This document shows, piece after piece, positions 27,701-39,700 of a DNA stretch of 64,000 nt. The stretch spans positions 22,437,501-22,501,500 of the forward strand of contig JABWDB010000001.1 in assembly GCA_019614645.1 (NCBI GenBank), given 5' to 3'. Both the position numbers and the translations under genes were made by a program. Each line of letters starts with the position of its first letter. Position 1 is the stretch's first letter. Under the pieces are notes generated by a model that was not told the origin of the DNA, searched no databases, and saw only the letters and a program-made list of their open reading frames with translations. This DNA is from Stratiolaelaps scimitus. Taxonomy: Eukaryota > Arthropoda > Arachnida > Mesostigmata > Laelapidae.

Positions 27701-30700
27701 CATACAACGGTCGGCAGGAAAGCTGTCGACGGAGAGAGCTGTCGAGGGCAATTCGACCTGAGGGTGAACCAACGAACGTCGCCCCTTCTTTTGTAGTTGT
27801 CTTTTGAGCGACTGACTGAACGACGTCGTCTGCGTCGATGACGACGATGACAGCCGCCGGTGAGCCGACGAAAGCTGACGATGGACTATGATCGACTTTG
27901 ACGGTAGGAAGAGAGAGGCGAGAGGACCACTCGCCTCTCGATCAATGAGCCGTGCTCAGTCGTCATCAGTTAGTCAAGGGCAACTAAGTCCACTAAGTCG
28001 GTTGGTCAGTGCGTCCGGTCGTCCGTCCGTCCGTTGTTTGGCCGTTGTCTTCTTCTCGCGTGGCCGCTTTTCCACATTTCGGTTTCTGACACCCTTGTTC
28101 GGCCCGGCATATTCTTGTTAATAACATTAAATCTGAGCAGGCATACTCAGGGCTGTCGGGCAGATCATGTCAACATCGTGCAATAAGCACCGACAGTACG
28201 GCATTGGATGGATGCCACAGCACAGGTGACGGGCAGACGTTTGACATGGCAACTAGGTGATACGGATAGGACGTTGCGCCATTGTGCAGTATGCGCTGGC
28301 AAATTAGCTATATATGATATTGTGCACACGGCTTAGGTGTTAGAGTAGGCAACAAATCGATCGAGAAAGCTTGAAATAGAAACTCACTCGTTGGAGCTAC
28401 AGGCTCGAAACTACCATCGTTAGAGCTACAGGCGCTCACGAGATCGAGTGCTCTACTTCGGTGGTGCATGCAGTGTACAGGTCATAGACGATGCGCGGTC
28501 AACCTTGCCGCAGACGGTGAGGTGGGGCCAGGTATTAACGCCACCGCTGCCCATCACTACCACATATACGATCAAAATACGTACAATGAATACAGCAATG
28601 GTATAGAACGACAATATCCCCCGTGGGCTACGTGCACGCGTCAGTGTGTTGGGTGAGTTAAGTGCTTGGTGGGTAAATCAAGGTGGAGACAACGGACGCA
28701 AGCCTGTCTTGGCAATGGTATAGTGTGTGATTGCTATAACAAAGGGACAGATGATCCGAAGACAGCATCAGGCGAATCAAACGAACGAAGGCCAAAGTGA
28801 GTCTGGTAGGGGTCGCCACGTTGAAGGGATCTACAAAGGGCGAATACAGCTATGTAGAGCCGTGCCGAGATCAGTGTTATGTCGTGTGCGAGCGTCGAGG
28901 CTTTGTGTATCTGTGGTGGTCGCTGTGGAAGATGGCGCGAGTGAATGACACGTGGTCGAGTGCTGCTTCGAACGACGGGCTACCTTTGCGTGAAAGCTCT
29001 GCCTCGTTGAGACAGGTGGCCGGCCTTTTATCTCTCGGGCTTGCTGCATTTAGAATAGGGTCATCATGTAGGAGAGTATAGTTAGAAGGAGAGGACAGTT
29101 ATCGCTCGGGTTTGTCTGTATGCTGCTAATAGTTGTTCGCTAGATGTTCGCTCATTAATACGTGTACACGACACTGTATACTCGTTCAGCAGGTAACGAC
29201 GCCGCAACGCAAATAGCAACAATAGTAATAACAGTAACAGCAGCTTCGATCAGTGTGTACGGGCTGATTCGTTTGGACAATGGCGACTCGTTAATCACTT
29301 CATTCATTTAGCAGTTGGATGGTAAACACTACTTTCGACTTGAATAGTCACTCTAATCAAACGACTAGTCAGTCAGACAGTCCCACGGATCGTGGGCGTC
29401 AACAGACAGTTTACACGAACGGCTATTATTGCGATTGACACTGCAAGCGTATTAGTGGGTAACAGCAAAAGTTTGCTGTTGATTCGGGTTTCTCTTGGTT
29501 TTTTTTTTGCATTTGTTGATCTAGTCACTTTTTGTCGGAAATCGTGCTCGCTCTTTGTAGTATTGGCGTCGTAATTTAAAGCCACCAGGGAGTGGCTGCT
29601 TGGGCTCATAGGAGCGTATCCAGTAGCACTTGTACGAGGTGCAACACCCCACAAATGTCAGAGACTCACCCCTCGGTCAGACATGTGCTCGTGGTAGAGG
29701 TCCTTGATGAGCATGTCCAGAGTACGTTCCCTCTTCTGTGCGAAGATCGGCGTGTTGAACGCCGCCTTCTCCCCGTTGATTACTGAAAAGAGCAAACGAT
29801 GCTTGAGTTAATTAGCCTGAGCCGTGTGTGCCTTCCAAGTCCCGGTTGTTAGCTAGATCTTCACCTCGCCCCACAGCTTCCCAACACCGCGGCCCGTAGG
29901 CTACTCGAGATGGAGACCTGGTGCACCGTTACGTGGTTAGCCGTCAATGCCAAAGGCGTGCGTCAACTACGCTTGCACTCATCTGTGTTCGAGACCGTAG
30001 CAATAATTGCCCCGCTGAAACATGTCTGCTAATGCTAGGTGTTCACTCGCGAAGGGCCCTGACCTTGCTCCAAGGTGACATTTACAAACGCAAACTCCGG
30101 TGGAAGTTATCTGCGCGTTTAGGTCCGACGTCGGCTGAAATTCAAATTCGGCAGTTGTGCACCCCAGGGAATGCGTACACAAGGGACAATCGTACACAAA
30201 CAACATCGGTCGTCGCTTCTAAAGAAAAGTTTTCGTTCGTTTTATACATTGTTTACCAGATGCGTCCATGTATGAATTCGGATTGAACTGGACCTCCCAA
30301 ACAGACTTCCGCTTAAGAAATCGTCAGAATAGAGCTCCAGACGGATTTCACTGGTGGCTGCAACGGCCAGTGGCACCAAAGAAACTATCGGTTAACACGT
30401 AGCGATTACGTTTGCCTGTTTATAGGCTAGCAAGCCTAATTATGTTGGTTAGATTCGATCTAACTTCGTCAACTCAATACACGCGTCTATTTAGACTTAC
30501 ATTTGACTAACAAGAACTCCCGGAACTCTTGATGGTTATGGAACACCGGCGGACAGGGAAGCGTGGGGCCGAATAGCGGGACCGACTCTTCCGAGAATAG
30601 AGAGAGACGAAACGCATCCTCACTCCTATCGTACGTAATCACCGCGAAGATGTCTGTCAAAGCGAGATCGATTGGTTAGACGAGTCTAGAATGACAGGAA

Positions 30701-33700
30701 TATGCTCGGAAAAAAAATTGCAAGACGCCACCAACTACTTCAGTTGGTGATACTTCGTCTTAGATCTCGAAGCTATTATGCACAGGTAATTATTAGGGAC
30801 GGTTTTATGAACGCATTGGCTAAATTGTGAATGTGTCGAAGTGACGAAAAACCATGAAAAACGAGATTTGATATGAGCCCGTCATTTGAACGAGATTTGA
30901 TATACACAGCCCGTCGTGTTTTAATACCTACAAGCTATTTGTGATTGTTATCACACTGCAGAAGGGTTTGTCGATGTGTCATGTTCCGTGTTTTTTACGT
31001 TTTCACGTCAACAATCAAATATTAAATGAATTATGTGGACGATGATATGTGCATTACGCGGTGTTGTATGCACTTACGGGTAAATTGAGACTTTATCATG
31101 GATGGCTTAAAGTTGATATGATCCTCGTAGTTTCCTTCCAAAAATATGATATTCACTATATCGTTGCCGATATGTCTTTTTCTCTCCACCTGCAATGGGC
31201 ATAACAATAGCGAAGTGAGAGTGACGCTATCAGCGAAAGGGCTGCGCTATCGGGGGGGGTCTTTAGGGAAGGGAGAGGTTCGTGCAGCTGCCTTTGTGCA
31301 GAAGTCCAGGTGCGGGCGGGGATCCGCGGCCCGCGGGTCACTCTGCTTGATTGGATTTCTTCGTCTACGATCCCGGATGCGCTCTCGCGAGCTCAGTATA
31401 GGGTTTGCGACCACCTGGCGGTTCGCTCTGTCGCTATATCCAGATCATCAGAATATCCCTGGGGCTGTTTTTAGCGACAGGGCGGGCGGGGGCAGTACAG
31501 CTGCGTTCAATAGAGCGAGGGCCATAGCCTGCAACGTATGAGGCAGCGAACGAAATGCAGAGATCTGGCGGTGGTGGTGGTGGTGGTAGTACAACAACGT
31601 GCTGACATCAGGCCGGTAGCAACCGGCAACAACGGGGGCGAGCGCCCGTTCTTATCCATCGAATCGAATCATCCGGGTACGAGTGGAATGTCCACATACA
31701 CATCATACTCAGTCATACTCATATACGCAACGGAGGCAGATGGAGAGGAGAAAAGCGCGTAGACGGGGGATCCCGTTGCAAGGACCCTCATCGACCCACG
31801 CTGTCCATTTCCTATTTTCCCGACGGCGTAAGCGTCGTTGTCTGCCACTGGACAGACACACTGCCAGTGATCATACAGAGACTACGGCTCCTAGGAGGGT
31901 TCCGCGAGAGCTGCCATGATCAAGGGTGATATTGCTGTTGCTGCTGCTGCTGCTTAGCACTGCTGGTCGAGCAGCACTAGAAAGCAAGCAGAACTTGATC
32001 GCGATAACGGATAGACAGAAGACACACAAGGAAAGCGTGGATGGTATTATTATAGATGGCGAGCTGTAAGCAGGCGTCGGACGGGCGGACAGGCGGACTG
32101 GGGGGAGTAGAAAAATCGAGTGAGAAAGGCGAGATGGCGGAATACGCAGATGGTGGTGTTGGTGGTGGCAGTGTAGCAGCAGGAGCTGCGATACCCCCGA
32201 ACAGGAGTGAGTGGAGGATGGGTTTGAGGAGGATGGTAACCGAAGGAACGAGAGGAAGGTAAAGGACGAAGACGACAGCCCAACTCGAGTAGAATGAAAG
32301 GAAAACTAGATGGAGGAGCATCGGTGTCGGGGAGCAGTTAGTGGCGTCGGTGCCGAGGACGACGACCGGGAAGATAGAGGTAGATATGATTAGGGGAAAG
32401 AGAGGGGAAGCTGCCGTCTTACCGTATCGCTCCTCTGCCCGGCCACTATATATATATATATATATATACATATCAGCGAAGCCTGGAGTGGAACAACATG
32501 AAGGAGAACGCAACGGAGTCGAGGTAGCGAAGTGAACTCTTCACTTGGAGACTCTTGCGTACGGCAGCCACGCAGCACAGAGCGGTGACACATACTTCCG
32601 CACTCTCTATCTCCCCACCCTAATTCGCCCATCTCGTCGAGCAGAAGAGGACGCTAGAGAGACGCCGGAGCATGAGGATACCCGGCACCCTCACGATCGC
32701 GTATCGGGTGTCTGCACATCCTATCCTGTAGCTGCTGATATCCTGTGGTTCGGCACAACGACCGCTTCCAACATCTTCATGTCCCCGCTGTCTCGTCGCT
32801 GCGGCTGAGAGATGATAGTGCAAGTAAAGTGTCGAAGCCGTCGGTTCGGCCCTGGCTGTCTGCTCGCCCCTCGATCCAGAACGTCTTTGTTGTACCGTAG
32901 CGCACACGTACGCTGGACGTTGAATGACGACGGGGACAACGAGGAGGGCGACGACGACGTCGACGTCGAAGTGAGAAATGTCGAAAAGAAAAGAGGGCTA
33001 TGGGCGATGTGAGATGAGTCCAGCTGCCTCCGGTCGCCCGCAAAGCGCCTGTGCACTGTGGGCTGAGGGCCAAGCCCATGTTGGACGCAGGCCGATGAGC
33101 GACAGCCGCTGTGTTCGTGGAGACAGTTGGATAGACGGAAGCATGATGGCCGTTCTGGGGCTCGTCCGCCGAAAGCAGTTGTGTATTATAGAAGCGAGCC
33201 GACAGGGGGAACGGGGCAAATGGGGTTAGCGGACAAGAGGAGAGTACAGGGTGACAAGTGAGAAGGACACCACAGACGAAGGCAGTCCAAGAGTCAGTAA
33301 CTGAGTGACTGAGCAGCAGTGGTAGTAGTAGTAGCTGTATAATAGTAGATACGTGGACTCACCTGCTGTCGGTTGTCCTTGGAGTACGGTAGCAACGTGG
33401 ACACGTGGAACATGATTTCGTGGCCTTCGTAGATCGTGTACACTGATTGCTTGCCGGTCATGTCCCCTTTGACGTCCAGCCCACCTCGATACTTATCCCA
33501 GCCCTTGAGGCGCACCTTCTCACCCAACAGGCTAACCAGCCTCTCGAAGTCCTTGCTTCCCATTTCTAAGTAGGTGGACGAACAATGCATGCGCGCATAG
33601 CATATAGTCGAATCGAGACCGCAGCAGGAGAAATAATAGGATGAAGTTCTATTATATATATATTTATATAAATGCGTCTTCATACGTATATGATGGAATA

Positions 33701-36700
33701 GAATAATCATAGAAAATGTATGAACGGACCGAGCCACGGCAGCACTTTTGATTTCACATTGTTAATTTTCCACATCGCTATGTACCAATGCACTACAAAC
33801 ACCGTCAGAGATAAATGTCCTGCTCTCTATAAGTGATTTTGTACACTGAATCCCAGAGCAGGCTGACCCTAATTAGATATTTATATATCTAATACTGTAT
33901 AGAATAGCATTTCTATTAACGTGAAGAATGACATTTACATTAATGTGTACAATACAATATGTGTTCATTTTTCCGTATGGTATTACTACGGGAAATGACT
34001 ATGCAATTATGATATTTATATTCGTATGTAGAACAGAGTTTATATGGGATGATATCCATACTTATACTATATAGAATAACATTCTATACACAAATATAGA
34101 TAAATACACCGTACGCACCATTGCTGAACATCTCATCGTCTGTTGTCTGTCCTGCAAGGGCATACAGGACCCCAAATTTGAAATTCACTGAGCCCTCCTG
34201 TTCTTCGAGCAAAAGCAGGTCCTGCAAAATGGCGAAGCGAAAGATTACATAATTGGTTTAGTGAGGTGACCAATATCGATACCCAGCCCCTGCATGTCCA
34301 AGCTCGTATCGTATAATTCCAACGCTTGTCTTGTAGTATCGTAGCCATAGCCGTTATATTATGCGTATTGTTTTAGACCGAGCAATTTGCGAACTCAACA
34401 CCATGATATATCTTTGAGTGTTGGGGTGACAGTGCATGGGTGTGCGTCTTCGGGAAAAAAAAAACATAAAACAATTCATTGTTTATTTCATACGTCGCAT
34501 GAACCGCTCACAGCAGGTGGCAAAACTAGCTACGTTTTACCTGGATCTTGAGTGAGTCGAAATCGAGAGAATGATTTTTGCTCTGTCTATTCGTTGATGT
34601 TATAGATCTGTATATGCGACCACGGTTAGAGGCAATTTAGATATCGCACGTAATTTCCTAACTTTGCGGCGGACAAGCTCACGATGCTTCGGCTTTCATG
34701 GGAGGGTTATTAAGGATATTGCAGAACATATTTCTTCCACCGAGCTAGGTTGCGACGCTGTTTCCTTGCCTCGCAAGTTGGAGCAAATAGCGGAACATCT
34801 ATGGCGAAGACAGTGATGTCAAAGGAATAATGATGAACTTGCCCGTAAACAACCCGCACTTCGTCCCTCGTTACAAGGCTGCGCCTGCATGACAACACCT
34901 GCCGATATCGCCATCTTCGCACGACAAGATAAGGTCACCGTATGGGCTGGAGTTGTATCCTAGACAACGCATTATGTCGCCGGTGATATGGGAGCAGTGT
35001 CGCCTCGTGGTTCAGCGTGCATAGGCCGACGAGATGGACGGTCAATTACCAGGCTTCGACGGATCCATCGTAATTGCCACAATATCGCCGTCTAACGTCA
35101 ATTCGTACTTTCAAGTAACGCAAGCCCATGACTGGGCCAGAGAGCAACGTAACAGTTCTATCCTCGTGCTTGCTTGGGTCCGAAGATTGCACGATTGGAT
35201 AGAGGTGATGTGGGATGTATTCGAAACACTCTGCTAGGCAAAACCGAAGTTGATTAACGATCCGACGGGCATCAATGCCTGATTTTTTGTTCACATTTTC
35301 GTAAGATCATTTGAATAATAATGCTAGTACAGACAATAATCGAAATACACGAAATACAGCGTGTATGGACAATGTGTTTCTCCTTAAATATAGTGGTCAA
35401 AATTGATGAATTTGACAACAATGAGATTTCTCATTCCAGCACAAATTTGGTGAACTTTATTTCGCGTGCTATTCCACCTGCATCTCAAGACAAATACATT
35501 TTGCCTCTGGGGAGAGAGAGAGAGAGAATGTGGAGAAGGGGATACACAAAGGCATAGTTCGCTGACAACCGGAGAATTACATCCTCAGAACAGGTCATGT
35601 TTATAAATACTCAGTCGCTTTAGGGAGATTATATTGATTGACGACCTCCTCCGGTATAAGTCAGAGCAGTAAGTAACTCCCTTGCTTGCACAAAAATCGA
35701 TTCATTGTAATTGTTTTTGTGGATAAGTGTTTGATTACCTTCGATGCACTCGGCAGTACTCGATGGAGGAGTTTTTGGTCTTGTTATCCATTATGGATAT
35801 CCATAAGCAAGGAGAGAAGGAATCTTGCTTTAAATCTCACTTACATGATCTCTTTTACAATAGACCTAGTCCGGTCTATTGTGACAGAGATCAGCCAAGG
35901 CAAAACCTTTCACATTAATCTCCGCTGTATACGTGGAAACATTTTGTACTTGATACATCATTGAACGTCAGACGAACCGAGCATAGGAATTACAGCAACG
36001 GCTATATTGGTCGTCACCGTAGACACATATCGAAATTGTCTCGAGCTTTATGCCTGTGGATTTTGCTCCTCTATCCAAAATGATATGTCTACATGTTTAG
36101 CTAGCCTAAGTATTCTGTCCCTTGTAAGAACTACGTCGCAATATATTTTTGCCACCCTAGCAACAGCAGAAATCAGCAATCAAGCGGAAGCATGCACCGC
36201 ATGCGTAGGTGTGTGTTGGCGTTAGCTGAATTCTCACGTACACGAAATATCCTAAACTCGGAATACTACTAACATTTTACATAAAGCCACTCGCACCGCG
36301 TTCTTCAACTAGAGGCGCGTAGGCAGCAAAAAAATCGTCCGATAATACCCATCAGTTTAGATCGACGTACGTCAACTTTCGCTACATACAGAGCGGCTAT
36401 GGGAATCGGACGCAAACTTGGAAAGGGATGCTCATCCGATGTGTGGGAAGATATATTGAACGAATCAGCGCTGCGAGAGCCACTCGGCGATGGCCTCAGC
36501 GCAGGTGATGGCATTGACGGTCAGGTCGCTACCGTCGGCGCTGTCCGTTCGTGTGCGCCATACAACCGGAAGAAATACGTAGATGAACGGGTTCGATCTC
36601 CACCGTTCCACATGTACACTTAGGGGCCCGCCTCATGAAGCAATGCAAAAAGCAACTCTGGTGAATATCAGCTGAGAGTCAGCCCGGAAACGTCATTTTA

Positions 36701-39700
36701 GGTTGTTGCAGTCAACGCTCCCGCCGGCGTCGTCGGCGTTGTTGTCCAAGCATACCATACAAAACAACCCTCTCTCTCTCTCTCGCGCTCACAATGCTCT
36801 TCTTGTCTCACTTCCTATATCGATATATATATATATCCTACCGCGATCTTCCTGAAGCTTGAAAGTTATATGCTGGGAAATGAAAGCGAGATCAGTGTGC
36901 CGGACTGAGCCTTGGCCAACTGACTCACTCAGCAGGCCTGCAACCTTGCTGTTGTCTCCGGCCGTGGCACCTCCTAAAACTAGCCGCGTCGGTCGTCAAG
37001 GAAAAATGCTGCGGGTGCCACCAGATGGTGTCGCCTGCCATGGCCGGTCGTTGCGTGAAGTGGAGAAAGCCTTCGGGGTGGGTGAGTTTGTCCCTCATTC
37101 ACTATACACACACAGACGCCGCTCACCGTGTGAGGTCTCAACAGCGTCATCACTGGCGTACACCCATCACCAGCAGCGCTTAGTTCCTATCTGTCATCGC
37201 ACTAGATGAAGCTAGGGTGGTCGTGATCGCGTGTGACGGCGTCACTTGGCAGCAGACACACATTATATATCGAGAGTGGTTGTCGAGAGTAAAACTGAAT
37301 GGTATAGGTAAATGGCCAACCCCAATTCGTCAACTCCGCGAATATTATGTATTCTAAGGGACTAAGATGTTGGTCGGAGATTGACGACCTGCCAGTCTAT
37401 TCATACCGGACGACATCAAATTCAAGCGGGGGCTAATTTTATTACCCATTATTGCTCCGTGGGGGGTTCGGCCACTGGTACCGGCCACCTGCGTCCCAGT
37501 AGCTTTGTATTTAGCATGTCCGTCTTATGAAGCACTACCGAATGCAGTACCATGGACGTTACTGTTGGCTGTGAGTCAGAATGGAAAATTTACTTTAGCT
37601 TTGTAATGCGCCCTTCGCCATATAGTGCTCGATGCAATTGTGCGGCTTTGCGCCTGCGCGATCCTCGATGCTCCTTCGCCGCAAACTGCTCAGAGCCCAT
37701 CTCGGTCCAACGCGTGCATCTAGGGCCCTTCTTGTCCTTGGTCCCCCTTGCTGGTTGATGGTACAGCCCGTATGGAATTTTCCCTCGGCCATGCGCTGTA
37801 TCTCCTTCCCTTCGTCTTGCGTCACCAGCTCGATCGAATCTTCTTCCGCCTATTCTAGCCCCTCGTTGCTTCCGCCTGCTGTTTCAACGGTGTCCACACC
37901 ACGAGATCTATCGCTGACGGTCCCATGGTACGCCAGAGGACCTACCTTTGTCGTTGGTCTATCCCCAGCCGGTCTGTCGTTATCAGCGATCTGACCTCAA
38001 GCCGAGGCTTGTCTCATCGGGAATCTGAAGGACGGTTGAACTGCCTGCCTGCATGCACGATCTTGTGCACGGGTACGAACCTGAACCGTGGTCTCGGTTA
38101 TCTAGGGGCCTCGGTCGCTTTAGCATTCTCGCTAGAGCGTCATCACCGGCGGTGGATTACATCCTTTAGACCACCCATGAGTCGATAATTATGTCCTATT
38201 GCGCGAAACAGCCGGCGATGGATATTATTTCCAGTAGGTTACATATGGGCTCAGTTATCACAGAGATGAGAGGTGTCATTAACATTCTTCTGTTTGAAGC
38301 GTCCCGTATTCCTTATCACTTTGCTTCACTTGCATGTCCGCACTGAACCCAGTGGGACTATTGTTAGTGTGGTGACTTGGACGGTTAAGTACCTGGCCGT
38401 AAAAGCCCGAGGCCGAAAGTTCGAGTCCCGCAACGTGACATATGTGAGAACTTAAGCATTAGTAAAAATAGCAGTTCCTTTAATAAACAAATAAACATTT
38501 ACCTATCTACTATTATTATTATGATATAAACCTCTATTTTTGCACGCATTCCATGCTGTACGAACCTTTTGAATGTCAGGTGAAAAGATCTCCTTCGGAC
38601 CTTTGTCCACTCGGTCGAGCGTTTCGAAGTTGCTCAAAATCGACTTGACGGTCAATGGCTTGTTAGGGCAATGTGAAAGACAAATCCGCAGCGCCCCCTA
38701 AAATGTAAAAGCAACGCAGTGTAATCATCAATGACAACATCACAAAGAGAAGCGACAACACGCGCTCGACCTTTGAGAACAGCTAGCCCAATACTGTTGT
38801 CCCCCAGAACTACTCAAGCTACCCCTGGTGCGACCGCCAGTGTACTTTGTTACCCACTATTTGTTCATCCACATTTATTCATTGCTGAACCTGACGGTTG
38901 CGTATATTTTTCTCGATTTCATGCTCTAATGTTTATTAAATTCCACGAGACTTATACTTGAGGATGCGCGTGTGTGTGTGAACATGACTGGGAAAATGTA
39001 AATTTTGGAACATTGAGTGACATTGAGTGGCATTGGGAGGCTGAGTGGCCATCGGAAGCCTGAACGGGGTCCGTTTACTCGGTTTTACCATTGCAGCCCA
39101 ATACACTGCGCAGTGGCCTTTATAGATTAAAGAGATATAATAGTTATCCGTTTACCCATCGTGCGTTTTTGTTATAGGTGGAAACATGAATTCGAAAATA
39201 TACCATAGCTGTACTAGCTTATAAATCTTCGGAGTCGCCATAGTCACTACATACTCGATGCATATATTGCAGTGTAAGATACCATATAAAATCGATTGCA
39301 AAATAATCCAAAAGTGCCATAGGCCGCTCATGCTTACCGTCTTTCGCCAGAGGATGGCCCGGTACTGCTGTGTACCCTGCGAGTTGGCATCGGTGAGGAC
39401 AACGGAGAGGAAGAATGGATTTTTCTCCGCGTCCGCTCCAACATAGTTTTGGTGCACTTGGGACACGCAACAGATCGACACACAGACATCAGCAGATGAT
39501 TTGGGTATTTTTGTGTTGCCAAAGAAAATAATGATTTCTAAAGTTCGTGAACGCGGCATTGATGTCTCCCGGTTACGACCTTTGGAACGTTTAAAACTTG
39601 TTTGCTGAGTATTCATTATATTTGGCACGGCTAGGTGACATCGGTCGAAAGCTTGTTTAGGTGACACTAAATCTGTTTTTCTGGAGGTCGAGAATGCTTT

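Noticed and set aside
31977..32513. 178-codon minus-strand frame
   Set aside because: It is low complexity (Pro/Ser-rich, with Tyr-Ile from a TA microsatellite) and lies in an intron without splice context.
34990..35060. Possible tRNA A box (GTGGTTCAGCGTGCATAGG)
   Set aside because: No acceptable B box follows at tRNA spacing.
37552..38190. Frames that seemed retroelement-like on the minus strand
   Set aside because: No protease, reverse transcriptase or integrase motif is present.
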